A DNA stretch of 64,000 nt from Micromonospora sp. CP22 (lineage in GTDB: Bacteria; Actinomycetota; Actinomycetes; Mycobacteriales; Micromonosporaceae). The stretch spans positions 1-64,000 of the forward strand of contig NZ_VCJO01000019.1 in the NCBI RefSeq assembly GCF_009712475.1, read 5' to 3'. Numbering within the stretch: position 1 is the stretch's first letter; the number at the start of each line of letters is the position of its first letter. Positions 42,223 through 52,833 of the stretch are shown here, one piece after another. The position numbers were made by a program, and so were the translations under genes. The notes under the pieces were generated by a model, which saw only the letters and a list, made by a program, of their open reading frames with translations, did not search any database and had not been told where the DNA came from.

Positions 42223-42986
42223 CACGCCCGACCGCGCCGCCCGTCCGGCGGCGGCCCCCCGCCACCGGGTCACGGCCCCGCAAACGTCGACAGTTCATCC
42301 CGCCCCAGCACGGCGCCTGGGCGATGCTGCTCGTACCATGGCTCGCCGCGGTCCTCACCCTCGGGCTGCGCTGGCCGCACCTGCCCCTTCTCGGTGCCTG
42401 GCTCACCGGCTACCTGCTCAGCTACTACCTGTTGCAGGCCGTCAAGACCGGCCGTTTCGGCCGCTTCCGCGTCCAACTGTGGACCTACGGCGTCCCCACC
42501 GCGCTGCTCGGCGGACTCGTCCTCCTGCTGCGCCCGGACCTGCTCTGGTACGCCCCGGCGTACGCCGTCCTGCTGGGCGTCAACGTCGCTTACGCGCGGC
42601 GACGCGCCGAACGCGCCCTCGGCAACGACCTGGCCTCGGTCGCCCAGAGCTGCCTCATGGTGTTCGTCTGCGCCACCGCCGCGGGCCAGCCTCCGGAGAC
42701 GGTGGTCACCGCCTTCCTCGCCGTCACCGCCTACTTCATCGGCACCGTCCTCTACGTCAAGACGATGATCCGCGAACGCGGCAGCACCAGCTACTACCGC
42801 GCCTCGGTCGGCTACCACGTCGCCTCGGTCGCCCTGGCCGCCTGGCTCGGTCCTCCCCTGCTCGGGGTCTTCCTGCTCCTCCTCGTCCGGGCCGTCGTCC
42901 TACCCCGTCACCGGCTCACGCCGAAGCATGTCGGCCTCATCGAAATCCTCGCCAGCGCCCTGGTGCTCGTCGCCAGCACCAGCTGA
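42219..42986 (+). CDS. YwiC-like integral membrane protein (255 aa)
   Basis: Polytopic membrane protein with about seven hydrophobic segments and the signature PPQHGAWAMLLVPW near residue 28, matching the YwiC-like family. In Bacillus subtilis ywiC lies in the nar/fnr region, and the same association is seen here. The function is not established. It is translationally coupled to the upstream regulator. Confidence 0.85.
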   Translation: MTRPTAPPVRRRPPATGSRPRKRRQFIPPQHGAWAMLLVPWLAAVLTLGLRWPHLPLLGAWLTGYLLSYYLLQAVKTGRFGRFRVQLWTYGVPTALLGGLVLLLRPDLLWYAPAYAVLLGVNVAYARRRAERALGNDLASVAQSCLMVFVCATAAGQPPETVVTAFLAVTAYFIGTVLYVKTMIRERGSTSYYRASVGYHVASVALAAWLGPPLLGVFLLLLVRAVVLPRHRLTPKHVGLIEILASALVLVASTS

Positions 42987-43208
42987 GCCTCGGCGGCGCG
43001 GGCATCGGGGCCCCTCGGGCGGCGGGCGGCTGCGCGGCGGCGTACGGATGGGTGTCACGATCCGCTCCACGGTGGGTGACTTCGCTTCTTCAAATCGATA
43101 AACTTCGCTCTATCCCGCCACGGATGCCGGTGGCCCGTCCAGCCGGGCCTGCGGCCCTGACCGTACCGCCCGGTCACCACCGCACCGTGCCAGCCTGAAA
43201 GGAAGCAG

Positions 43209-43715
43209 ATGACTCGTGCGTTCCTGAGGGCGGCGACCGCGCTCGCCGCCGCGCTGATCGCCACCACCGTCATGGCCGGCAGCGCAGCCGCCAGCCCCAC
43301 CCCCATCCCCCAGCGCTTCTCGGTTCCCTCCGGAGACAACTGCACCTACGGCTACACCGAGGGCGTCCTGGAGTGGCGGTCCTTCGCTCCAGCGGCCGCA
43401 GTGCGGCTGACCGGAGTCGTCGTCGACCGGCCGATCGCCAACGAGCCGATCGCCTGCCGCGACGACCGGCGCTACACGATCGCCACCTATGTCGCGTACG
43501 CGGGCGAAACCGTGATTGACCGGGCGGCCCAGCGAGCGGACAACTCAGCCGTACGGCTCGACCTGCTGCTCGGCTCCAACACCTCGGCGGCCGGCATCGA
43601 CCGGGTGGTGATCCAGGTCTGCCGGGCCTCGTTCGACCGGCCCAGCGTCGCGCCGGACTACTGCGGTCGCGAGTACACCTTCCGTCCCACGTTGATCGGT
43701 CCCGCCAGCGCGTGA
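43209..43715 (+). CDS. Small secreted protein of unknown function (168 aa)
   Basis: A Sec signal peptide is clear: MTRAFLR, a hydrophobic core of Ala, Leu and Ile, and a probable cleavage after GSAAA near residue 28. The mature part is about 140 residues with four cysteines that could form two disulfides (NCTYGY, ACRDDR, QVCRAS, YCGREY). No enzyme motif is recognised. AAGGAA precedes the ATG, and a locally AT-rich stretch at 43088-43112 may be the promoter. It stands alone between the YwiC-like gene and pgm. Confidence 0.85.
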   Translation: MTRAFLRAATALAAALIATTVMAGSAAASPTPIPQRFSVPSGDNCTYGYTEGVLEWRSFAPAAAVRLTGVVVDRPIANEPIACRDDRRYTIATYVAYAGETVIDRAAQRADNSAVRLDLLLGSNTSAAGIDRVVIQVCRASFDRPSVAPDYCGREYTFRPTLIGPASA

Positions 43716-43821
43716 CGGTGATAGCCGGGTGTGGTCGCATGCCGCCACCACACCCGGTGCCCGCCGTCGCACCTCGGCCGGGCCGCCGACGTCCGGCCAC
43801 CCGGTACGCCTGCGGAGTGGG

Positions 43822-45471
<1,650 letters not shown>

Positions 45472-45529
45472 GGCTGTGTTGGCCTTCCGTTCGCGACTGC
45501 TGGGCTCCGCTGCGCTGCACTCCTCGCGC

Positions 45530-46762
45530 TTACGGTTCCACCTTCTGTCCTTTGCCGATGACCACGATGCCATTGTCGGAGACCGTGTAGCGCTGCCGGT
45601 CCCGCTCCAGGTCCACACCGATCTCGGCACCCTCGGGCACCTGCACGTTCTTGTCGAGGATGGCGCGGCGGACCACCGCGTGCCGGCCGATGTCGACCCC
45701 CTCCATCAGCACCGAACCGTCCACGTGGGCCCAGGAGTGCACCTTCACCTTCGGCGAGACGATCGAGTTCTCCACCAGCGAACCGGAGATCACCGCACCG
45801 GGCGAGACCATCGAGGCGACCGCCCGACCGACCCGCTCACCCCACTGGTGCACGAACTTGGCCGGCGGGAACGGCGGCTGCTCGGTGTAGATCGGCCAGT
45901 CGAAGTTGTAGAGGTTGAACACCGGGTGGACGTTGATCAGATCCATGTGCGCGTCGTAGAACGAATCGAGGGTTCCCACGTCCCGCCAGTAGCCCCGATC
46001 CCGGTCGGTGCTGCCCGGCACCTCGTTGTCACGGAAGTCGTAGACGTTGGCCTCGCCGCGCTCGACCAGCATCGGGATGATGCTGCCGCCCATGTCGTGC
46101 TTGCTGGTCTTGTCGTCGGCGTCGCGTTCGACCGCCTCGATCAGCGCCCGGGTGGTGAAGACGTAGTTGCCCATCGAGGCGTAGATCTGGTCGGGCGCGT
46201 CGGGTAGGCCGACGGCGTCGGTGGGCTTCTCCCGGAACGCCTGGATCCGCCGCCCGTCCGCGCCGACCTCGATGACGCCGAACTGGTCGGCCGTCGACAG
46301 CGGCTGCCGGATGCCGGCGACGGTGACCGCGGCGCCCGAGGCGATGTGGTCCTCCACCATCTGCCGGGGATCCATCCGGTAGATGTGGTCGGCACCGAAG
46401 ACGATCACGTAGTCGGGCTGCTCGTCGTAGATCAGGTTGAAGCTCTGGTAGATCGCGTCGGCCGACCCGGCGAACCACCAGGGGCCACGGCGCTGCTGCG
46501 CGGGCACCGGCGTGACGTAGTTGCCGAGCAGCGTCGACATCCGCCACGTCTTGGTGATGTGCCGGTCGAGAGAGTGGGACTTGTACTGGGTCAGCACGAC
46601 GATCTTCAGATAGCCGGCGTTGGCCAGGTTGGAGAGGACGAAATCGACCATGCGGTACATCCCGCCGAACGGCACGGCGGGCTTGGCCCGGTCCGTGGTC
46701 AGCGGCATCAGGCGCTTGCCCTCTCCGCCGGCCAGAACGATCGCGAGCACCTTGGCAGCCAT
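45530..46762 (-). CDS. glgC: Glucose-1-phosphate adenylyltransferase GlgC
   Basis: A 410-aa enzyme making ADP-glucose from ATP and glucose 1-phosphate. The nucleotide-binding AGGEGKRLMPLT near residue 11, KPAVPFGGMYRMVDF, the catalytic region FGADHIYRMD near residue 135 and the C-terminal left-handed beta-helix hexapeptides are visible. It is divergent from glgA with 95 bp between, and upstream of pgm. ADP-glucose feeds the divergent GlgA/GlgM. Confidence 0.97.
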   Translation of the reverse strand: MAAKVLAIVLAGGEGKRLMPLTTDRAKPAVPFGGMYRMVDFVLSNLANAGYLKIVVLTQYKSHSLDRHITKTWRMSTLLGNYVTPVPAQQRRGPWWFAGSADAIYQSFNLIYDEQPDYVIVFGADHIYRMDPRQMVEDHIASGAAVTVAGIRQPLSTADQFGVIEVGADGRRIQAFREKPTDAVGLPDAPDQIYASMGNYVFTTRALIEAVERDADDKTSKHDMGGSIIPMLVERGEANVYDFRDNEVPGSTDRDRGYWRDVGTLDSFYDAHMDLINVHPVFNLYNFDWPIYTEQPPFPPAKFVHQWGERVGRAVASMVSPGAVISGSLVENSIVSPKVKVHSWAHVDGSVLMEGVDIGRHAVVRRAILDKNVQVPEGAEIGVDLERDRQRYTVSDNGIVVIGKGQKVEP

Positions 46763-46844
46763 GACCAGACGCTATCCATACCGGTGCCGGTTCACCACTC
46801 GTACGGCACAGTTCCGCTGCCCGGTGCGGCGTCGGAATCTGCAC

Positions 46845-46850
46845 TAGGGT
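46845..46850 (+). promoter_or_regulatory. -10 element TAGGGT for a leaderless glgA transcript
   Basis: TAGGGT ends 7 bases before the glgA ATG and no ribosome site is present. This is the typical arrangement of actinobacterial leaderless mRNA. Confidence 0.6.
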
Positions 46851-46857
46851 GCCGGGC

Positions 46858-48054
46858 ATGACGGACTCCGCACGGCTGCGCGTGGACCTGCTGACCCGGG
46901 AGTACCCGCCGGAGGTCTACGGCGGTGCCGGGGTGCACGTCGAGTACCTGGCCCGCGAGCTGCGCCGACTCGCCGACGTGCGGGTGCACTGCTTCGGCGC
47001 GCCCCGCACCGAGCCGGGCGTGCGGGCGTACGCCGAGCCGGTGAGCCTGGACGGCGCGAACCCGGCGCTACGGACCATGGGGGTGGACCTGGAGATGGCC
47101 GCCGGGTGCGCCGGCACGGACGTGGTGCACAGCCACACCTGGTACGCGAACCTGGCCGGGCACACCGCGAAGCTGCTGTACGGGGTGCCGCACGTGGCCA
47201 CCGCGCACAGCCTGGAACCCCTGCGACCGTGGAAGGTCGAGCAGCTCGGCGGCGGCTACGCGCTCTCCTCGTGGTGTGAGCGCACCGCGTACGAGGCGGC
47301 CGACGCGATCGTGGCGGTCAGCGCGGGCATGCGCCGGGACGTGCTGGCCGCATACCCGTCGGTCGACCCGGACCGGGTCCACGTGATCTACAACGGCATC
47401 GACACCGCCCAGTACGCCCCGGACCCGGGCACCGACGTGCTGACGCGCCTCGGCATCGACCCGGCCCGGCCCAGCGTGGCCTACGTCGGGCGGATCACCC
47501 GGCAGAAGGGGCTGCCGCACCTGCTGCGCGCCGCCCGCGAGTTGCCCCCGGACACCCAGTTGGTGCTGCTGGCCGGGGCACCGGACACGCGTGAGATCTC
47601 CGCCGAGGTGGAGCGCCTGGTCGCCGAACTGCGGGCCAGCCGCTCCGGGGTGGTATGGGTGGCCGAGATGCTGCCCAAGTCCGAGGTGATCCAGGTGCTC
47701 ACCCACGCCACGATCTTCGTCTGCCCGTCGGTGTACGAGCCGATGGGCATCGTCAACCTGGAGGCGATGGCCTGCGAGACGGCGGTGGTGGCCACCGCCA
47801 CCGGCGGCATCCCCGAGGTGGTCACCGACGGCGACACCGGCCTGCTGGTGCCCATCGAGCAGACCGCCGACGGCACGCCGGTCGACCCGGCCCGCTTCGA
47901 GGCCGACCTGGCGGGGCGGCTGAACGAGCTGCTGGCTGCGCCCGAGCGCGCCGCCGCACTCGGCCGGGCCGGGCGGCGGCGCGCGGTCGAACACTTCTCC
48001 TGGGACGCCGTCGCCGCCCGCACCCTGCAGCTCTACCGCGCGCTGCGCGGGTAA
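46858..48054 (+). CDS. glgA: GT4 glycosyltransferase GlgA/GlgM (glycogen or maltose-1-phosphate synthase)
   Basis: A 398-aa GT-B enzyme of family GT4. It has EYPPEVYGGAGVHVEYLARE at the N-terminus, VHSHTWYANLAG, YVGRITRQKGLPHLL near residue 210 and the donor-binding YEPMGIVNLEAMACE near residue 298. Actinobacterial enzymes of this type use ADP-glucose from GlgC; the mycobacterial orthologue (GlgM) makes maltose 1-phosphate, the substrate of GlgE, which is encoded just downstream. Maltose-1-phosphate synthesis is therefore the likely main reaction, with linear glucan synthesis as the alternative. ATG at 46858 is chosen over GTG at 46849. Confidence 0.93.
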   Translation: MTDSARLRVDLLTREYPPEVYGGAGVHVEYLARELRRLADVRVHCFGAPRTEPGVRAYAEPVSLDGANPALRTMGVDLEMAAGCAGTDVVHSHTWYANLAGHTAKLLYGVPHVATAHSLEPLRPWKVEQLGGGYALSSWCERTAYEAADAIVAVSAGMRRDVLAAYPSVDPDRVHVIYNGIDTAQYAPDPGTDVLTRLGIDPARPSVAYVGRITRQKGLPHLLRAARELPPDTQLVLLAGAPDTREISAEVERLVAELRASRSGVVWVAEMLPKSEVIQVLTHATIFVCPSVYEPMGIVNLEAMACETAVVATATGGIPEVVTDGDTGLLVPIEQTADGTPVDPARFEADLAGRLNELLAAPERAAALGRAGRRRAVEHFSWDAVAARTLQLYRALRG

Positions 48055-48055
48055 G

Positions 48056-48099
48056 GAAGGGCACCTTATTAACGCCTCCGGTAGAGAAGGGTGCCCTTC
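48056..48099. repeat. Dispersed hairpin/terminator-like repeat after glgA
   Basis: Arms GAAGGGCACCTT (48056-48067) and AAGGGTGCCCTTC (48087-48099) pair with one bulged base around a loop containing TTAACGCCTCCGGTAGAG. It begins 2 bp after the glgA stop. From memory, very similar hairpins with the same TTAACGCCTCCGGT-type loop are abundant between genes in Micromonosporaceae. It probably ends glgA transcription. Confidence 0.65.
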
Positions 48100-48135
48100 T
48101 CACCACGGTCACCACCGGCACGAGGTGCGCAGCGA

Positions 48136-48432
48136 TCAACCTGCCGGGCTGATCGACTCCAGCTTCGGGAAGTACGTTCGACAGCGAGCCTCGTCGCGGG
48201 TGAGCAGACGGTACCCGCAGACAGCGGCATGCGCACCGATGTAGAAGGCGGCGATCGGCGACCTCTTGGCGTCGCCCTGCGCACGGCAACTCGCGTACGC
48301 CTTGCCCGCGAGGAAGCCGGCCGCATACGGAAGTTCCTCGCGCAGGAAGTCACCGGCCGGCAATGCCTCGTCGAGGTCCTCGATGCGGTCGAAACGCACC
48401 GACGCTTCGGCGTACACGATGGGGTTGATCAC
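48136..48432 (-). pseudogene. Remnant of a PIN-domain toxin gene
   Basis: The 98 residues match the C-terminal three quarters of a known type of PIN-domain ribonuclease: INPIVYAEASVRFDRIEDLD, FLREELPYAAGFLAGKAY, AAFYIGAHAAV and LLTRDEARCRTYFPKLE. The expected N-terminus with the first catalytic aspartate (a DTNV-like motif) is absent; an in-frame stop lies just upstream. RSPLPDFYIGAHA-type relatives have an aspartate before FYIGA, but here it is alanine. No antitoxin gene is adjacent. It is most likely a decayed toxin rather than an active one. The remnant start is a GTG at 48432. Confidence 0.7.
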
Positions 48433-48518
48433 CAGGACAGTGCAGCCACCAGTGGATCAACCCCGCGCGGTGCGGGGCAGGGTGGGTTGTCAGCCGAGCG
48501 GGAAGCGATCTCGGGCAG

Positions 48519-48524
48519 TAGGTT
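48519..48524 (+). promoter_or_regulatory. -10 element TAGGTT for a leaderless glgE transcript
   Basis: TAGGTT ends 7 bases before the GTG start of glgE, the same spacing as at glgA, and no ribosome site is visible. This supports GTG at 48532 as the start. Confidence 0.55.
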
Positions 48525-48531
48525 GAATCGG

Positions 48532-50655
48532 GTGAGCGGACGGTTCCCGATCGAAGACGTCTCCCCCGTCGTCTCCTGCGGTCGCTACCCGGCCCGTGCG
48601 GTGGTCGGCGAGTTGGTGCCCGTGTCGGCGCGTGCCTATCGCGAGGGGCACGATGCGCTCGGCTGCAACGTGGTGTGGCTCGGCCCGGACGGGCTGGCCC
48701 GCTCGTTCACCCGGATGCGTCCGGGTGAGCCCGGCCAGGACCGGTGGCACGCCACCATCGTGCCGGACGCCGTCGGCGAGTGGAAGTTCACCGTGCAGGC
48801 GTTCAGCGACCCCTACCTGACCTGGCACGCCGCGGTCACCAAGAAGATCGCCGCCGGTCAGGGGGCGGCCGAGCTGGCCAACGACCTGGCCGAGGGCGTA
48901 CGCGTGCTGACCGCCGCCGCCGACCTGGTGCCGAAGGCCGAGCGGGCCCGCCTCAAGAAGGCCGTGCAGGCCCTGGGTGACGCCGACCGGCCGTTGCCGA
49001 AGCGGGTGAACCCGGCGCTGGAACTGGCCGACCTGCTGTGGGAGCACCCGGTCCGGGAGTTGGTCACCACCGGCGAGGAGTACCGCATCTGGGTGGACCG
49101 GGAGCGGGCCCTGTTCTCCGCGTGGTATGAGTTCTTCCCCCGCTCGGAGGGGGCGATTCCGGCGACCGTCGACGCGCCGGCCCGGTCCGGCACCTTCGCC
49201 ACCGCCGCCGAGCGGCTGCCGGGCGTCGCGGCGATGGGCTTCGACGTGCTCTACCTGCCGCCGATCCACCCGATCGGCCGGGTCAACCGCAAGGGTCCGA
49301 ACAACAGCCTGGTGGCCGGGCCGGACGACGTGGGTTCGCCGTGGGCGATCGGCGCGGCCGAGGGCGGGCACGACGCCATCCACCCCGATCTGGGCACGCT
49401 GGAGGACTTCCGGGACTTCCTCGCCGCCGCCGCCGAGGTGGGCCTGGAGGTGGCGATGGACCTGGCGTTGCAGTGCGCGCCGGATCACCCGTGGGTGACC
49501 GAACACCCGGAGTGGTTCACCACCCGCGCCGACGGCAGCATCGCGTACGCGGAGAACCCGCCGAAGAAGTACCAGGACATCTACCCGCTCAACTTCGACA
49601 ACGACCCGGAGGGCATCCGGGCCGAGGTGTTGCGGGTGGTGCTGCACTGGGTCGACGAGGGCGTGAAGATCTTCCGGGTGGACAACCCGCACACCAAGCC
49701 GGTCGACTTCTGGCACTGGCTGATCTGGGAGGTCAAGCGGGTCGACCCGGACGTGCTCTTCCTCGCCGAGGCGTTCGCCCGACCGGCGATGATGCACGGG
49801 CTGGCCAAGATCGGCTTCACCCAGTCGTACACGTACTTCACCTGGCGGACCTCGGCCGCCGAGATGCGTGAGTACTGCACGGAGCTGGTGGCGGCGGCCG
49901 ACTACATGCGGCCGAACTTCTGGCCCAACACGCCGGACATCCTGCACGCCTCGTTGCAGCACGGCGGCCCGCCGATGTTCAAGATCCGTGCCGTGCTGGC
50001 CGCGCTGCTCTCCCCCTCCTGGGGCATCTACGCCGGTTACGAGCTGTTCGAGCACGTGGCGCGCCCCGGCGCGGAGGAGTACCTGGACAACGAGAAGTAC
50101 GAGCTGCGCCCCCGGGACTGGGCCGGTGCCGAGGCGCACGGCCGGTCGCTGGCCCCGTTCATCGCCACCCTCAACCGGGTACGCCGCGACAACCCGGCCC
50201 TACACCGGCTGCGCAACCTGGTCTTCCACGACATCGACAACCCGGCCCTGCTGTGCTGGTCCAAACGTGACCCGGTGACCGGCAACACGGTGCTGGTGGT
50301 CTGCTCGTTCGATTCGCACACCGTGCAGTGGGGCAACACCACGCTGGACATGCCGGCGCTGGGGCTGGACTGGCACGACCGGTTCACCGTGCACGACGAG
50401 CTGACCGGGGTCAGCTACGACTGGGGGCAGCGCAACACCGTGCGTCTCGACCCGTACCTGCAACCGGCGCACGTGTTCACCCTGAGCCGGCCGACCGTCG
50501 CGGCTGCCGCGACCGGCCCGGCGGACGCGGCGTCGCCCGGCCAGACCGGCACCGAGCCGCCCACCCTGACCACCCAGGACGTACCGGCTGATCTGTCCGG
50601 CGGCACCGCGCCGACCGTTCCCGCCCAGAAGGACGACGCCCGATGGACCAGCTGA
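48532..50655 (+). CDS. glgE: Alpha-1,4-glucan:maltose-1-phosphate maltosyltransferase GlgE
   Basis: A 707-aa GH13_3 enzyme that extends alpha-1,4-glucan with maltose from maltose 1-phosphate. An N-terminal domain holds GRFPIEDVSPVV, and the catalytic barrel holds YLPPIHPIGRVNRKGPNN and the nucleophile aspartate in FRVDNPHTKP near residue 383. The general acid glutamate lies in FLAEAF near 412, and a C-terminal beta domain follows. A Pro/Ala/Thr-rich tail of about 45 residues precedes the 13-bp overlap with glgB. Together with GlgC, GlgA/GlgM and GlgB it makes up the GlgE pathway. Confidence 0.96.
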   Translation: MSGRFPIEDVSPVVSCGRYPARAVVGELVPVSARAYREGHDALGCNVVWLGPDGLARSFTRMRPGEPGQDRWHATIVPDAVGEWKFTVQAFSDPYLTWHAAVTKKIAAGQGAAELANDLAEGVRVLTAAADLVPKAERARLKKAVQALGDADRPLPKRVNPALELADLLWEHPVRELVTTGEEYRIWVDRERALFSAWYEFFPRSEGAIPATVDAPARSGTFATAAERLPGVAAMGFDVLYLPPIHPIGRVNRKGPNNSLVAGPDDVGSPWAIGAAEGGHDAIHPDLGTLEDFRDFLAAAAEVGLEVAMDLALQCAPDHPWVTEHPEWFTTRADGSIAYAENPPKKYQDIYPLNFDNDPEGIRAEVLRVVLHWVDEGVKIFRVDNPHTKPVDFWHWLIWEVKRVDPDVLFLAEAFARPAMMHGLAKIGFTQSYTYFTWRTSAAEMREYCTELVAAADYMRPNFWPNTPDILHASLQHGGPPMFKIRAVLAALLSPSWGIYAGYELFEHVARPGAEEYLDNEKYELRPRDWAGAEAHGRSLAPFIATLNRVRRDNPALHRLRNLVFHDIDNPALLCWSKRDPVTGNTVLVVCSFDSHTVQWGNTTLDMPALGLDWHDRFTVHDELTGVSYDWGQRNTVRLDPYLQPAHVFTLSRPTVAAAATGPADAASPGQTGTEPPTLTTQDVPADLSGGTAPTVPAQKDDARWTS

Positions 50656-52745
50656 TCTCCGGGGAGATCCACGACCCGCACGCCGTGCTCGGGGCACACC
50701 CGTCCGGCGGCCGTACGGTGATCCGCGCCCTGCGGCGGGGCGCGGACCAGGTGAGCGTGCTGGTCGGCGACGAGCGGCACCCGATGAAGCGGGTGCACGA
50801 CGGCGGAATCTTCGAGGCCACCCTCCCCGGCGAGGTGCTCGACTACCGACTCGACGTCGACGGGGTACGCCAGGACGACCCGTACCGCTTCGCGCCGACC
50901 CTTGGTGAGCTGGACCTGCACCTGATCGGTGAGGGGCGGCACGAACGGCTGTGGGAGGCTCTCGGCGCCCGCGTCGTCGACGGTGGGGTGGCGTTCGCGG
51001 TGTGGGCGCCGAACGCCCGAGGCGTGCGCCTGGTCGGCGACCTCACCGGCTGGGCACCCGACGACGGCTGGCCGATGCGTTCACTCGGCTCGACCGGCGT
51101 GTGGGAGATCTTCGTCCCCGACGCCACCGGCGGCACCCGCTACAAGTACCGGGTGCTGGGCGCGGACGGGCGCTGGCGGGACAAGGCCGACCCCCTCGCC
51201 GCGTACGCGGAGGTGCCACCGGCCACCGCGTCGGTGGTGCACCGGTCGACGTACGAATGGTCGGACGCGGACTGGATGGGCGAGCGGTCGCGGCGGCAGC
51301 CGCACCAGGAGCCGATGAGCGTGTACGAGGTGCACCTGGGCTCGTGGCGGCCCGGCCTGGGATACCGGGAACTGGCCGAGCAGTTGGTCGCGTACGTGGT
51401 CGAGCTGGGCTTCACCCACGTGGAGTTCCTGCCGGTGATGGAGCACCCGTTCGGCGGCTCGTGGGGCTACCAGGTGACCGGCTACTACGCGCCGACGGCC
51501 CGGTTCGGCGACCCGGACGACTTCCGGTACCTGGTGGACCGGCTGCACGCCGCCGGGATCGGGGTGATCCTGGACTGGGTGCCGGCGCACTTCCCCAAGG
51601 ACGAGTGGGCGCTGGCGCGCTTCGACGGCACCCCGCTCTACGAGCATCCCGACCCGCAGCGGGGCGAGCACCCCGACTGGGGCACCTACGTGTTCGACTT
51701 CGGCCGCCCGGAGGTCCGCAACTTCCTGGTCGCCAACGCGCTCTACTGGCTCGACGAGTTCCACGTCGACGGGCTGCGGGTGGACGCGGTCGCCTCGATG
51801 CTCTACCTGGACTACTCACGGCAGGACGGGCAGTGGACCCCGAACGTGCACGGTGGCCGGGAGAACCTGGAGGCCATCGCGTTCATGCAGGAGGTCAACG
51901 CGACGGTGTACAAACACCACGCCGGGGTGGTGATGATCGCCGAGGAGTCCACCGCCTGGCCGGGGGTGACCCGGGCGACCAGTGACGGCGGGCTCGGTTT
52001 CGGTTTCAAGTGGAACATGGGCTGGATGCACGACACCCTGCTCTACACCTCGAAGGACCCGATCTACCGGCAGCACCACCACCATCAGCTCACCTTCTCC
52101 CTGTCGTACGCCTGGAGCGAGAACTACGTGCTGCCGATCAGCCACGACGAGGTGGTGCACGGCAAGGGCTCCCTGGTCGGCAAGATGCCCGGCGACACGT
52201 GGCAACGGCTGGCCAACGTACGCGTGCTGCTGGCGTACATGTGGGCGCACCCGGGCAAGCAGTTGTTGTTCATGGGCTGCGAGCTGGCCGACGACCGGGA
52301 GTGGAGCGAGCAGCGCGGCCTCGACTGGTATCTGCTGCACGATCCGGCGCGGGCCGGTGTGCAACGCCTGGTGGGCGACCTGAACCGGGTCTACCGGGAC
52401 ACGCCGGCCCTGTGGGCGCAGGACACCTCCCCCACCGGTTTCCGTTGGCTCGCCGGTGACGACGTCACCAACAACGCCATCTCGTTCGTCCGGATCGCAC
52501 CCGACGGGGCGACCCTGGTCTGCGTGGCCAACTTCTCCGCGCTGCCGCTGGAGGACTACCGGGTCGGCCTACCGGCCGCCGGTGCCTGGGCCGAGGTGCT
52601 CAACACCGACGCTCACCACTACGGCGGCTCCGGGGTCGGCAACCTGGGCTCGGTGCACGCCGAACACGTCCCCTGGCACGGCCAACCCGCCTCGGTGGCG
52701 CTGCGGGTGCCGCCGCTCGGCGCCCTCTGGCTCCGCCCCGCCTGA
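50643..52745 (+). CDS. glgB: 1,4-alpha-glucan branching enzyme GlgB
   Basis: A 700-aa GH13_9 enzyme that introduces alpha-1,6 branches. An N-terminal carbohydrate-binding segment leads to the CBM48 domain (AVWAPNARGVRLVGDLTGW). The catalytic barrel has the nucleophile aspartate in GLRVDAVASMLY near residue 378 and the glutamate in IAEESTAWP near 432, and ISHDEVVHGKGSL is also visible. It overlaps the end of glgE by 13 bp, so the two are cotranscribed and translationally coupled. Confidence 0.97.
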   Translation: MDQLISGEIHDPHAVLGAHPSGGRTVIRALRRGADQVSVLVGDERHPMKRVHDGGIFEATLPGEVLDYRLDVDGVRQDDPYRFAPTLGELDLHLIGEGRHERLWEALGARVVDGGVAFAVWAPNARGVRLVGDLTGWAPDDGWPMRSLGSTGVWEIFVPDATGGTRYKYRVLGADGRWRDKADPLAAYAEVPPATASVVHRSTYEWSDADWMGERSRRQPHQEPMSVYEVHLGSWRPGLGYRELAEQLVAYVVELGFTHVEFLPVMEHPFGGSWGYQVTGYYAPTARFGDPDDFRYLVDRLHAAGIGVILDWVPAHFPKDEWALARFDGTPLYEHPDPQRGEHPDWGTYVFDFGRPEVRNFLVANALYWLDEFHVDGLRVDAVASMLYLDYSRQDGQWTPNVHGGRENLEAIAFMQEVNATVYKHHAGVVMIAEESTAWPGVTRATSDGGLGFGFKWNMGWMHDTLLYTSKDPIYRQHHHHQLTFSLSYAWSENYVLPISHDEVVHGKGSLVGKMPGDTWQRLANVRVLLAYMWAHPGKQLLFMGCELADDREWSEQRGLDWYLLHDPARAGVQRLVGDLNRVYRDTPALWAQDTSPTGFRWLAGDDVTNNAISFVRIAPDGATLVCVANFSALPLEDYRVGLPAAGAWAEVLNTDAHHYGGSGVGNLGSVHAEHVPWHGQPASVALRVPPLGALWLRPA

Positions 52746-52783
52746 TCTCGTACGCTCCGGCCCCCGCTGGCGGCCGTCGAGGC

Positions 52784-52833
52784 GCCCGGGTCCGCGGCTC
52801 AGACCAGGGCCCGGGTCCGCGGCTCAGACCAGG
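52784..52833. repeat. Perfect 25-bp tandem duplication at the 3' end of the App1-type gene
   Basis: The units 52784-52808 and 52809-52833 are identical. The second contains the stop codon and last codons of the minus-strand gene that ends at 52824, so the first is a copy of that gene end in the intergenic spacer. The duplication leaves the reading frame intact. Confidence 0.9.

Noticed and set aside
43088..43112. AT-rich patch before the secreted protein gene as a riboswitch or small RNA
   Set aside because: It is only a local dip in GC with no conserved fold I can recognise; a promoter is enough to explain it.
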